64,000 nt of DNA, from the NCBI GenBank assembly GCA_963931525.1, contig OZ007023.1, positions 372,001 through 436,000 of the forward strand, in the 5' to 3' direction. The translations under genes were made by a program, and so were the position numbers. Each line of letters begins with the position of its first letter. Positions within the stretch are counted from its first letter, which is position 1. The notes below the pieces were generated by a model. That model saw nothing but the letters and a program-made list of their open reading frames with translations, made no database searches and was not told the origin of the DNA. Source of the stretch: Fimenecus sp900545625 (GTDB lineage Bacteria > Bacillota > Clostridia > Oscillospirales > Acutalibacteraceae). Below, piece by piece: positions 7,951-15,779 of this stretch.

Positions 7951-8108
7951 TACAGCCTTTTATCTCTCTTTATATTGTCGTAGTGCGTTTGCAGCGCGAC
8001 ATAGATTTTGTGTACGAGCTTCATGTCCAGATTGAACCAATAGATCGTGAACGTGAGCCCGAAAAACACCGCCAAAGCGGTCAGGAGCTTTGCAATCGCT
8101 TTTCTCAT
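7950..8108 (-). CDS. Small membrane protein, 52 aa, in CooC/dehydratase operon
   Basis: An ATG at 8108 opens a 52-codon frame with a strong ribosome site (AGGGGAAGGG, 6 nt away). It reads MRKAIAKLLTALAVFFGLTF at the N-terminus, giving one membrane segment at about 8-25, and then a charged tail with FNLDMKLVHKIY and ending KRDKRL. It starts 14 nt after the activase stop and its TAA overlaps the next ATG by 1 nt (TAATG), so it is clearly translated as part of the operon. Function unknown; it could tether the complex to the membrane. Confidence 0.72.
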   Translation of the reverse strand: MRKAIAKLLTALAVFFGLTFTIYWFNLDMKLVHKIYVALQTHYDNIKRDKRL

Positions 8109-8122
8109 ACTCGCCCTTCCCC

Positions 8123-8923
8123 TCAACCGGCTTTCGCCATACCTTTTTGCCGTGCGTATTCAGCGGCGCCCAGCGCTCCCATGAGCTGCGGGTCGGTCGA
8201 GAGCTCGACCACCTTGATCTTGAGCACCTTTTCGATTGCCTGCTTGAGCCCGTCGTTTTTGGCGCAGCCGCCCGTTAGGGTGATGCTGTCCGTCGCGCCC
8301 GCCTTTTTCGCCATGACAAAGCAGCGTTTCGCGACCGCAAGCTGGATGCCGGCGGCGATCTCGTCCATCGGCTTGCCCTCGCCGACAAGGGAGATGACCT
8401 CGCTTTCGGCGAACACGGTGCACTGCGCCGTGATGGGGATCGTGTTTTTGGCGCTCAGCGAGAGCTTGGAGAATTCCGGCAGGCTCATTTCAAACGCATT
8501 CGCCATTGCCTCATAAAACCTGCCCGTGCCTGCGGCGCATTTGTCGTTCATGGCAAAGTTTTTGACCGTGCCGTCCGTGTCGATGGAAATGCCCTTGACA
8601 TCCTGCCCGCCGATGTCGATGATCGCCTTGACCTCGGGGTTGGTCACATGCACGCCCATAGCGTGACAGCTGATCTCGGAAATGTTCTCCTCGGCAAACG
8701 GGACCTTATTGCGGCCGTAGCCCGTGCCGATCAGATAAGCAAGATCCTTTGCGCTGTGCAGGTCATCGACCTGCGCGACTGCATCGTCGAGCGCGATCTG
8801 CGCGGACTGGACGGGATTTATTTTGCTGCGGTTCGTGACCGCCGCGACCATTTTGCCGTTTTCGTCTAAAATGACGCATTTTGTGTATGTAGAGCCTACA
8901 TCACAGCCGCCGAAATATTTCAT
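8123..8923 (-). CDS. Acyl-CoA dehydratase activase (BadF/BadG/BcrA/BcrD ATPase family)
   Basis: 266 residues. An ASKHA-fold ATPase that passes one low-potential electron to a dehydratase or reductase at the cost of ATP. Phosphate-binding motifs: DVGSTYTK (8-15), DIGGQD (103-108) and TGGCAKN near 218. Cysteines 129 (NDKCAAGTGRF) and 168 (AQCTVFAESEV) are placed as in HgdC, where they bind one [4Fe-4S] cluster across the homodimer. Full-length for a single-domain activase. It follows the two dehydratase-family genes, so they are its likely electron acceptors. Confidence 0.92.
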   Translation of the reverse strand: MKYFGGCDVGSTYTKCVILDENGKMVAAVTNRSKINPVQSAQIALDDAVAQVDDLHSAKDLAYLIGTGYGRNKVPFAEENISEISCHAMGVHVTNPEVKAIIDIGGQDVKGISIDTDGTVKNFAMNDKCAAGTGRFYEAMANAFEMSLPEFSKLSLSAKNTIPITAQCTVFAESEVISLVGEGKPMDEIAAGIQLAVAKRCFVMAKKAGATDSITLTGGCAKNDGLKQAIEKVLKIKVVELSTDPQLMGALGAAEYARQKGMAKAG

Positions 8924-8979
8924 ATGGATTCACATATCCTTTCTATCCAAATAGATTGCAACGTAACAAACCGGCTTAC

Positions 8980-10596
8980 TCACCAGGCGAGGTCGTCTTC
9001 AAAGTCCAGCAGCGTGGGGTCGACGGGCTCTTCCTGCAAAACGGTCTGCATGTATTGATTCACCTGGTCGCGCATATCGCGCCGCGAAATCGTACGCGGA
9101 TCCATCAGATCCTGCTTGACCCAGATGAAGTGGACGTTGTGTTCTCTCGCCTGATCGTCGAAAATGCCGTTTAAGCCGTCCATGCCCTTGCAGGAGATCT
9201 GGTCATACATAATGACCGTATCGACCCGGTATTCCTCGACGATGCGCCAAAGCTCATCCACGACGTTGCGGTAGCCGCCCTTGGTGTGCTTGCGCATAAT
9301 AGAGCGCTGATAGGTTTTTGCAAGATCGCGCAGCGCCTGTTCTTTGTCGTCGGCGCTGATCTCTAAGTATGAGATCATCGTTTCCATATCCATGACGACG
9401 TTGATGCCCCAGCAGTTTTCCAGCCAGTTGGCAAAGCTCGTGTAATAGTTCGCCGGGCAGGACCACACGACGGCGCGGTGGCGCATCGCTTTGGAGACGG
9501 GCGTTTTCTTTTCATACGCCTGCATCATGATCTTATTGACCTTTTTATCCACCTTCAAAAAGCGCTTGTTGGAGCCGCCCGACAGGTTGAAATAGTAAAT
9601 GCGGTACAGCCAGAAGCACGCGCCGGTCATCTGCGGGTAATCGGTCTTGTTCACGTCCCATTTCTGGAGCTCGTAATCAAGCTGCTCGTTGTAGTCCCGC
9701 ATTTTGGAGAAAAAAGCGTCCCAATCGAATTTTTCACCGGTCTGCTGCTCGATATACGAGATCAGGGACTTGATCTCATCCACGCCGTATTCCTGCACAT
9801 CCTCGTCGTTGTAGCGCAGCGGCACGCCGAAAACGTGCGACGGCAGCTGCAGGCGGCGATCAAGGAAGGATGTGTTCATAATGGAGCCGTCGCAGGGCAT
9901 GTTGGTGGAGATCATGCAGCAGCCGATCTTCGGATAGTCATCCTCAATGGCGACGCCCGCTTCTGCGCTCGGCAGCGGGCAGACATCCGCCGGCACGCCG
10001 TAGCTTTCGGTGACCTCGAGATACGGCGGCGTGATCTGCTGATCCACCATGGACGCCAAAAAGATCGGCAGCGTTTGCAGCGGGATGGGGATCAGGTTCG
10101 GGAAGCCCGTAAAGACCTCGTTCGGGACGATCTCATCCATCAGCACGATCCTTTTGGACAGTTTGTTGCCCGGGTGAAACCGTTCATCCGCGCGCATCGA
10201 AATGCCGATGAGCTTCGTGGTGTGCTTGATGATCATGTTATAGTGGAGATGCGCCATCCGCAACTGCGGCCCGCGAAGCCCCATCACGTGGCGATCCACA
10301 AAGGCGGGCGCAGAAAGATAGGAGGCGAACCAGCGGTACCGCATCAAGCCCTTCACGCACGACACGGGGGCTTTGCCGACCATGACGAGCATGTCTTTCC
10401 AGTTGACAAGCCAGCGGTAGTAATCATATATGGTGTCGCCCGCGCCGCGCCACTCGCGGTGCTTTAAGAGCGCCGTGTGCTCGCGGTACAGGTCGCCCAA
10501 GCCCTCCGGTTTCCCGAACATATCAACGGCATACGCCTTGATCTTTTCGGGCTCGATCTTGATAGCTTTCAGCTTTTTCAGCTTATCCTTGAACAT
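8980..10596 (-). CDS. 2-hydroxyacyl-CoA dehydratase / benzoyl-CoA reductase family protein, large
   Basis: 538 residues. A member of the HgdB/BcrB/double-cubane superfamily, whose members bind [4Fe-4S] or double-cubane clusters and perform ATP-driven low-potential reductions. Cysteine-bearing segments typical of the family are present: GVPADVCPLP, IGCCMISTNMPCDGS, VVWSCPANYY and MYDQISCKGMDG. The N-terminal ~30 residues are Lys-rich. The ATG at 10596 follows AGGGAGG; an upstream in-frame start is less likely. It overlaps the preceding gene by 14 nt. The substrate cannot be told from sequence. No CoA-transferase, acyl-CoA dehydrogenase or Etf gene is nearby. Confidence 0.85.
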   Translation of the reverse strand: MFKDKLKKLKAIKIEPEKIKAYAVDMFGKPEGLGDLYREHTALLKHREWRGAGDTIYDYYRWLVNWKDMLVMVGKAPVSCVKGLMRYRWFASYLSAPAFVDRHVMGLRGPQLRMAHLHYNMIIKHTTKLIGISMRADERFHPGNKLSKRIVLMDEIVPNEVFTGFPNLIPIPLQTLPIFLASMVDQQITPPYLEVTESYGVPADVCPLPSAEAGVAIEDDYPKIGCCMISTNMPCDGSIMNTSFLDRRLQLPSHVFGVPLRYNDEDVQEYGVDEIKSLISYIEQQTGEKFDWDAFFSKMRDYNEQLDYELQKWDVNKTDYPQMTGACFWLYRIYYFNLSGGSNKRFLKVDKKVNKIMMQAYEKKTPVSKAMRHRAVVWSCPANYYTSFANWLENCWGINVVMDMETMISYLEISADDKEQALRDLAKTYQRSIMRKHTKGGYRNVVDELWRIVEEYRVDTVIMYDQISCKGMDGLNGIFDDQAREHNVHFIWVKQDLMDPRTISRRDMRDQVNQYMQTVLQEEPVDPTLLDFEDDLAW

Positions 10597-11794
10597 GGCG
10601 CTTCGCCTCCCTTTCCCTTGCGATCTTTTTGATCTCCAGGCTCTCCACAAACGCCTGCACGCGCGTGCGAAGCTGCCCGGAGGAGGAAGCCGTATACTGC
10701 CGGTCCACGGACGCGGACGGCACGCCGTATTCCTCGTTCATGATGTGCGACGCGAGCACGCGCTCATAACCCCAATACTCGCAGAATTTGATCTGCTCGT
10801 ACAGTACGCCGTCGGCATGATATTCTTTTACGAGCTGCCTTACGGTATCGCGCCGTTCCTGCACCTTCTCATGGCTCATGTAGCGCGGGCATTGGCTCGT
10901 GACCATATAGTGCTTGCAGATCTGCGTCAAAATATCCTCGTTCGGGTCGATGTGGATCTCCTCCCTGCCGGGGATAGAACCGAAGCAGTAGCGGTCCGCC
11001 ACGACCAGCGCGCCGCTTTCTTCGATCAGCTTCGTAAAATCGGGATCGTCCATTTCCGAACCGACCACCACGATCTTCGCGCGGTAATTCTTCTTTTCGT
11101 CCGGCTTTCGGGTCTTTAATTCCTCGGCGGTCTCGCGCAGCCTGTCAAGGATGAGCGACTTCGGACAGCAGTATGTAACCAAATTCAAAACGTGGTATTC
11201 ATAGCCTGTGATACGCGGGTTTTCCTCCTTGCGGTAGCTGCCGATCTCCGTCATCAGGCGGCATACCTCGTTGTGTTCGGCAATGGCTTTCAAAAGTGCC
11301 TCGTCCGAAAAATCCACGTTGTATTTTTCTGAAAGCGGACGGATGATCTTATCCCTCGCCTGCTTGACATAGTGCCGGACGGTGTGGGGCTCGATCTTAA
11401 AAGGGACATCCATGAAGCTCACAAAAAAGTTCGGGTTTTCCACAAGATGCAGCAGCTCAAAATGCTCCAAGGCGCGGTTCATCTCGGAGCAGGTCTCCGA
11501 GCCCAAAAGCGCGTCCAGGAAATTGTACCCGCCCTCGATGGCGCGTTCCAAGATCGCCTTGGAATACCCGCAAAGGAAGTTGCTCATGTAATAGGTCGCA
11601 ATGTCCAAAGAACCCGTCCGCGGGGCGCGCAGCCGCACGGAAAAACAGCCCGGGCAGTTGAGCAGCACCTCCGGGATGTGGTAACAGGTGTAGCCGAGTG
11701 CGAGCTTTCCCTGCGCCTTTGCCTCCCGGACAAGCTCGTTATTCGCTTCCTGCAGCAGATTTTCAAACTCGTAAAGATATTTCAGATCTTTCAT
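10583..11794 (-). CDS. 2-hydroxyacyl-CoA dehydratase / benzoyl-CoA reductase family protein, small
   Basis: 403 residues, ATG preceded by AAAGGAG. Second member of the same superfamily, likely the partner subunit of the 538-residue protein. Conserved-looking cysteines are in LGYTCYHIPEVLLNCPGCFS (near residues 36-51), LGSETCSEM, and EQIKFCEYWG close to the C-terminus, the usual three-Cys pattern for one cluster. It lies between the CooC-like ATPase and the large subunit. Whether the pair dehydrates a hydroxyacyl-CoA, reduces a small molecule as double-cubane proteins do, or reduces a metal centre is open. Confidence 0.85.
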   Translation of the reverse strand: MKDLKYLYEFENLLQEANNELVREAKAQGKLALGYTCYHIPEVLLNCPGCFSVRLRAPRTGSLDIATYYMSNFLCGYSKAILERAIEGGYNFLDALLGSETCSEMNRALEHFELLHLVENPNFFVSFMDVPFKIEPHTVRHYVKQARDKIIRPLSEKYNVDFSDEALLKAIAEHNEVCRLMTEIGSYRKEENPRITGYEYHVLNLVTYCCPKSLILDRLRETAEELKTRKPDEKKNYRAKIVVVGSEMDDPDFTKLIEESGALVVADRYCFGSIPGREEIHIDPNEDILTQICKHYMVTSQCPRYMSHEKVQERRDTVRQLVKEYHADGVLYEQIKFCEYWGYERVLASHIMNEEYGVPSASVDRQYTASSSGQLRTRVQAFVESLEIKKIAREREAKRHVQG

Positions 11795-11817
11795 AGGAAC
11801 TCCTTTGAATAAGCAGC

Positions 11818-12582
11818 TTAAATGATCTCCATCTTCCGAAGTGCTTCGGCGACGCCCTTCACAATGTTGGAATCGTCCGGAAGCTGCGTGATATTTTTGC
11901 CCTCGATATCATACACGGCAAGGTTGGGGTCCGAAAGGATATAAGAAAGCACCGGGATGTCGCCGGTATCGATGTACGAGATCACGTCCTCGCTCGGCAG
12001 GCGGTTTATAATCGCCCCGATCTTTTCATACATGACCAGCTCGTCGGCAACGCTCTTGATCGTCCCGATCACATGCGTGCCCTTTTTGCTCGCATCGCTG
12101 ACCAAAAGCAGGTGGGTCACTTTTTCCATGACGCGGCGGTTGATCTGCTCGATGCCCGCCTCGCCGTCGATCACGACGTAGTCGAATTCCTCGGAAAGCA
12201 GGCTGATAACTTCCTTTAAGTACGAGTTGATCTTGCAGTAGCAGCCTGCGCTTTCGGGCCGGCCAACGGCGATAAAGGCAAAACCGTCGGTTTCGACCAG
12301 CGCGTCAAAGATCTTATACCGCGCGTCGCCGAGCAGCTCGATGGCAGCTTTCGTATTGCCGTCCTCGACGGTGGAAACGATCTCCTTGCGGATGTCGTCG
12401 ATCGTCGTCTGCACATCGATGCCCAGCGCCGTGGAAAGGCCGACGGCCGGGTCGGCGTCGATCGCCAGGATCTTTTTGTCGGGATAGTTTTCCGTAAGCA
12501 GCTTTACGATGGTTGCGGATACAGACGTTTTGCCCACGCCGCCTTTGCCCGCAACAGCGATGATTTTTGCATGGTCGTTCAT
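11818..12582 (-). CDS. CooC-type nickel-insertion P-loop ATPase
   Basis: 254 residues. A deviant Walker A, GKGGVGKT (12-19), and a DADPAVGLSTALG segment place it in the MinD/CooC group. Residues 114-116 are Cys-x-Cys (GCYC), equivalent to the metal-binding CxC of CooC1, the ATPase that loads nickel into carbon monoxide dehydrogenase. There is no CODH gene in the window, so its client is unknown; the orphan ACS-like protein or the dehydratase-family pair are candidates. The ATG at 12582 with GAGGA just upstream is preferred over the TTG at 12585. It is the first gene of the operon. Confidence 0.87.
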   Translation of the reverse strand: MNDHAKIIAVAGKGGVGKTSVSATIVKLLTENYPDKKILAIDADPAVGLSTALGIDVQTTIDDIRKEIVSTVEDGNTKAAIELLGDARYKIFDALVETDGFAFIAVGRPESAGCYCKINSYLKEVISLLSEEFDYVVIDGEAGIEQINRRVMEKVTHLLLVSDASKKGTHVIGTIKSVADELVMYEKIGAIINRLPSEDVISYIDTGDIPVLSYILSDPNLAVYDIEGKNITQLPDDSNIVKGVAEALRKMEII

Positions 12583-12621
12583 CAAGTCCTCATCCTCTTG
12601 TTAAAAAAATAACTAAATATA

Positions 12622-12650
12622 AGTATAGCAAATTTTGTCGTATATTTCAA
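12622..12650 (-). promoter_or_regulatory. Promoter of the CooC/dehydratase-family operon
   Basis: Minus strand: -35 TTGAAA (12645-12650), 17-nt spacer, -10 TATACT (12622-12627). It is the only good promoter seen for the six genes down to 7261. Confidence 0.78.
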
Positions 12651-12701
12651 GCAAAACCGCAGCAAAACCGGCGGCTGCCCGCATTTTCCCGCAAAAGAAC
12701 G

Positions 12702-12734
12702 CCCCGCCCGGGGATTAAAAAATCCCGGGCGGGG
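12702..12734 (-). terminator. Intrinsic terminator of the P-type ATPase gene
   Basis: Near-perfect CCCCGCCCGGGATT/AATCCCCGGGCGGGG stem with a T-rich loop; read leftwards it is followed by CGTTCTTTT. Confidence 0.7.
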
Positions 12735-12755
12735 TACTGCCGCGTGCCTGCGGCT

Positions 12756-15425
12756 TTATTTTTTCTGTTTCTTCCGCTTGATCGCGGCACGCTCGATCGC
12801 CTTGACGATCTCTACAAGCGGCACGATGGCAAACGCGAGCGCCACAGCGATGACGTATTCGAGCAGGCTGATGTGCTCGAACTCAAACGCCTCGCTCAAG
12901 AACGGGATATAGATGACCGCAGTGGTCGTCACAAAGGAGGCGAGCGTCGAGAGCGCCAGATATTTGTTGTGGCTGCCGTGCACACCCATGGAGAAGATCG
13001 AACCGCGCTGCGAGCGCATGTTCAGCGAGTGGAAGATCTCGCACAGCGACATCGTCAGGAACGCCATGGTCATGCCGTCGGGGCTGTCTACAATTTCCCA
13101 TTTCCCCGCTTCAATGAAATGTCCGACGAAGTATGCCGCAAGGGTCAGCAGCGTAACCAAGAGGCCCTGATAGGCGATGTCGCCGCCCACGCCGCCTGCG
13201 AAAATGCCGTCGGTGGTCTTGCGCGGCGGGCGTTTCATAATGTCCTTTTCGCCCTTTTCCATGCTCAATGCAAGTGCCGGGAAGGAGTCGGTCACGAGGT
13301 TGATCCACAACAGGTGCACGGGCTTTAAGATCGTGAAGCCCATGAGGTTCGCGAAGAAGATCGCCAAAACCTCGCTCAAATTGGAGGCGAGCAGGAACTG
13401 GATGGATTTGCGGATGTTGTCATAGATGCGGCGGCCCTCGCCCACGGCGGAGACGATCGTCGCAAAGTTGTCATCGGCGAGCACCATATCCGCCACGTTT
13501 TTCGTTACGTCCGTGCCGGTGATGCCCATGCCCACGCCGATGTCCGCGCTCTTGATGGACGGCGCGTCGTTCACGCCGTCGCCCGTCATGGCGGTCACCA
13601 TGCCGCGTGCGCGCCAGGCGTTGACGATACGCACCTTATGCTCAGGCTGTACGCGCGCGTAAACGGAATACTGCGTGACCTTTTCCTTGAATTCCTCGTC
13701 GGAAATGTCGTTGAGCTCCGCGCCCGTAATGGCTTGCGATGCGTCCTCAATGATGCCGAGCTCCTTCGCGATGGCAACGGCGGTATCCTTATGGTCGCCG
13801 GTGATCATGATCGGGCGGATGCCCGCGCTGCGGCATTCCTCGATCGCCGCCTTGACCTCCGGGCGCACGGGGTCGATCATACCCGTTAAGCCTACAAAGG
13901 TCAGGTCGTGCTCGATCGCCTCGGGGCTTTGATCGTCGGGCACGGCAGCATGGGTGCGGAACGCCCCGGCAAGCACGCGCAGCGCGCGGTCGGCAAACGC
14001 CTTGTTGGCGGCGAGCACTGCTTCGCGGTCTGCTTCGGTCATGGGGACGGATTCGCCGTTCTTAAAGATGTGCGTGCAATGCCCCAGCACGACGTCGGGC
14101 GCGCCTTTGGTGAACTGCAAAACGCCGTCAGCGGTTTTGTGGATGGTGGACATCATTTTGCGCGAAGAATCAAACGGGGCTTCCCCCACGCGCGGTGCGG
14201 TGGCAAGCATGTCGTTCTTATTGAGCCCCAGCGTCATGGCGTACGCCACGAGCGCCGCTTCGGTCGGCTCACCGACCAGATTGCCGTCGTGGTCAACGCT
14301 CACGTCGGTGCAAAGCGCCATGCACTGCGCCAGCAGTTTTTCGTCTTCACCGTAATGCTCGACCACGGTCATTTTGTTCTGTGTGAGCGTGCCCGTCTTA
14401 TCCGAGCAGATGATCTGCGCACAGCCGAGCGTTTCGACAGCGGTCAGTTTGCGGATGATGGCGTTCTTCTTCGACATGTTCGTCACGCCGATGGAAAGCA
14501 CCACCGTCACCACCGCCGCAAGCCCCTCGGGGATCGCGGCGACCGCCAGCGATACGGCGATCATAAAGGAATTCAAGAGGAAGTCGAAGTCCGGCACCCC
14601 GCCCGTCGCGTAGCGGCGGACGATGTCGAACACGAACATGAACACGCAGATGCCGAGAACGATGTAGCTCAGGATCTTGGAGAGCTGGGCAAGCTTCAGC
14701 TGCAAGGGCGTGCGGGATTCCTGCGCCGCTGAAAGCGCGCCCGCGATCTTGCCCATTTCGGTATCCATGCCGGTGGCGGTCACGACCGCGCGACCACGCC
14801 CGTACACGACCGAAGAACCCATGTACATCATGTTTTTGCGGTCACCCAGCGGCACGTCCTTCTGGTCGCCGAGTCCAAGCGCACTTATCGCCTTGTTGAC
14901 CGGCACGGATTCACCCGTCAGCGCCGCCTCCTCGATCTTGAGACTCGCACATTCAAAAATACGCGCGTCCGCAGGAACGGCGTCGCCCGCTTCAAGCAGG
15001 ATCACATCGCCCACGACCAGCTGGGCGCTCGGGATCTGCTTGACCTCGCCGTTGCGCAGGACCTTGGAGGTCGCTGCTGCCATTTTCTGCAGCGCCTCGA
15101 TCGCCTTTTCCGCTTTGCTCTCCTGATAGACGCCCAACACCGCGTTGATGAGGACCACCGCGAGGATGATGATGACGTCTGTGGGGAACTCGCTTTCCAT
15201 TGCCGCCGTGATCCCGGAGACCACCGCCGCCGCGATGAGAATGATGATCATCGGGTCGGCAAACTGCTCTAAGAACCTGCGGGCAAGCGATTTCTTTTTC
15301 CCCTCCTGCAGCTTGTTCTCACCGTTTTCGGCAAGACGTTTTTCCGCTTCGGCACGTGAAAGACCCTGTTGGGAACTTTGTACCGCGTCAAAGACCTCCT
15401 GCGGGGACTGCAAATAGGATTGCAT
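12756..15425 (-). CDS. PacL/SERCA-type cation-translocating P-type ATPase (Ca2+/Mn2+ export)
   Basis: 889 residues, complete IIA-type ATPase. N-terminal cation_ATPase_N (about 1-55), M1-M2 (about 58-105), actuator motif TGES at 170-173, M3-M4 with AAIPEGL near 297-303, phosphorylation motif DKTGTLT at 342-348, hinge TGDGVNDAPS, and M5-M10 with NLSE and WINLVTDSFPAL. These helix motifs are those of calcium pumps. Its leader is a yybP-ykoY (Mn2+) riboswitch, so manganese efflux is a likely physiological task, as for riboswitch-controlled PacL-like pumps in lactic bacteria. ATG with AGGAGG upstream. Monocistronic. Confidence 0.93.
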   Translation of the reverse strand: MQSYLQSPQEVFDAVQSSQQGLSRAEAEKRLAENGENKLQEGKKKSLARRFLEQFADPMIIILIAAAVVSGITAAMESEFPTDVIIILAVVLINAVLGVYQESKAEKAIEALQKMAAATSKVLRNGEVKQIPSAQLVVGDVILLEAGDAVPADARIFECASLKIEEAALTGESVPVNKAISALGLGDQKDVPLGDRKNMMYMGSSVVYGRGRAVVTATGMDTEMGKIAGALSAAQESRTPLQLKLAQLSKILSYIVLGICVFMFVFDIVRRYATGGVPDFDFLLNSFMIAVSLAVAAIPEGLAAVVTVVLSIGVTNMSKKNAIIRKLTAVETLGCAQIICSDKTGTLTQNKMTVVEHYGEDEKLLAQCMALCTDVSVDHDGNLVGEPTEAALVAYAMTLGLNKNDMLATAPRVGEAPFDSSRKMMSTIHKTADGVLQFTKGAPDVVLGHCTHIFKNGESVPMTEADREAVLAANKAFADRALRVLAGAFRTHAAVPDDQSPEAIEHDLTFVGLTGMIDPVRPEVKAAIEECRSAGIRPIMITGDHKDTAVAIAKELGIIEDASQAITGAELNDISDEEFKEKVTQYSVYARVQPEHKVRIVNAWRARGMVTAMTGDGVNDAPSIKSADIGVGMGITGTDVTKNVADMVLADDNFATIVSAVGEGRRIYDNIRKSIQFLLASNLSEVLAIFFANLMGFTILKPVHLLWINLVTDSFPALALSMEKGEKDIMKRPPRKTTDGIFAGGVGGDIAYQGLLVTLLTLAAYFVGHFIEAGKWEIVDSPDGMTMAFLTMSLCEIFHSLNMRSQRGSIFSMGVHGSHNKYLALSTLASFVTTTAVIYIPFLSEAFEFEHISLLEYVIAVALAFAIVPLVEIVKAIERAAIKRKKQKK

Positions 15426-15453
15426 ACTGTCGCCTCCTGAAATTTGTTATATG

Positions 15454-15494
15454 AAAAAAGACCTTCAGGCAAACGCACAACGTTGCCGAAGGTC
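15454..15494 (-). terminator. Riboswitch-controlled intrinsic terminator
   Basis: Minus strand: a hairpin GACCTTCGGCAA / TTGCC-GAAGGTC (one bulge) followed by six Ts. Its 5' arm (GAAGG complement, 15488-15494) is the same strand that closes aptamer helix P1, so the two structures exclude each other. Confidence 0.85.
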
Positions 15495-15608
15495 TTGCTA
15501 CCTGCAAAAACCAGGCTCGCCGGCCAGCCGAAAACGGCAAGATGTTGACCGGCGGGTTTCGGCAAAGAGGCAAAGACCTTTGCCGGAAAGCTACTCCCCT
15601 TCTGAGGG
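15482..15608 (-). promoter_or_regulatory. yybP-ykoY manganese riboswitch
   Basis: The leader of the P-type ATPase contains the two hallmark internal-loop strands of this class: AAGGGGAGTAGC at 15590-15601 and GCAAGACCTTC at about 15488-15498, plus the intervening GCCGGTCAACATC segment. P1 pairs GAAGG (about 15598-15602) with CCTTC (15488-15492). Family knowledge: Mn2+ bridges the two loops and stabilises P1; here that would melt the overlapping terminator, so it is an ON switch for metal export. Ligand assignment is by class, not tested. Confidence 0.9.
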
Positions 15609-15623
15609 CTTTTTTCTGCTTTC

Positions 15624-15651
15624 ATTATACCACTAAATCAACACTTGTCAA
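15624..15651 (-). promoter_or_regulatory. Consensus promoter of riboswitch and P-type ATPase
   Basis: Minus strand: TTGACA (15646-15651), 16-nt spacer, TATAAT (15624-15629). Perfect hexamers; transcription should start about 15616, just before the aptamer. Confidence 0.9.
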
Positions 15652-15779
15652 GTATTTTTATCTGCATGTTCAATAATACGCGGGCAGTTCCTTTTCTTTA
15701 AATATGTTATCTTTATAGTTTGCGCGCATTCATCCAGGATCGTCTCGAGCGCGATGTGTGCCGGTCCCTCTTTTATCGC

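Noticed and set aside
9478..10467. Long + strand frame antisense to the large dehydratase-family gene
   Set aside because: High-GC antisense shadow: no ribosome site, His/Arg/Val-rich composition, no recognisable domain. The minus-strand gene has clear family motifs. The same applies to long antisense frames over leuS, ftsY, topA, GH35, the M28 gene and the fucosidase.
7261..12650. Complete CODH/ACS (Wood-Ljungdahl) locus
   Set aside because: No CODH catalytic subunit, corrinoid protein or methyltransferase; the ACS-like protein is only a partial domain.
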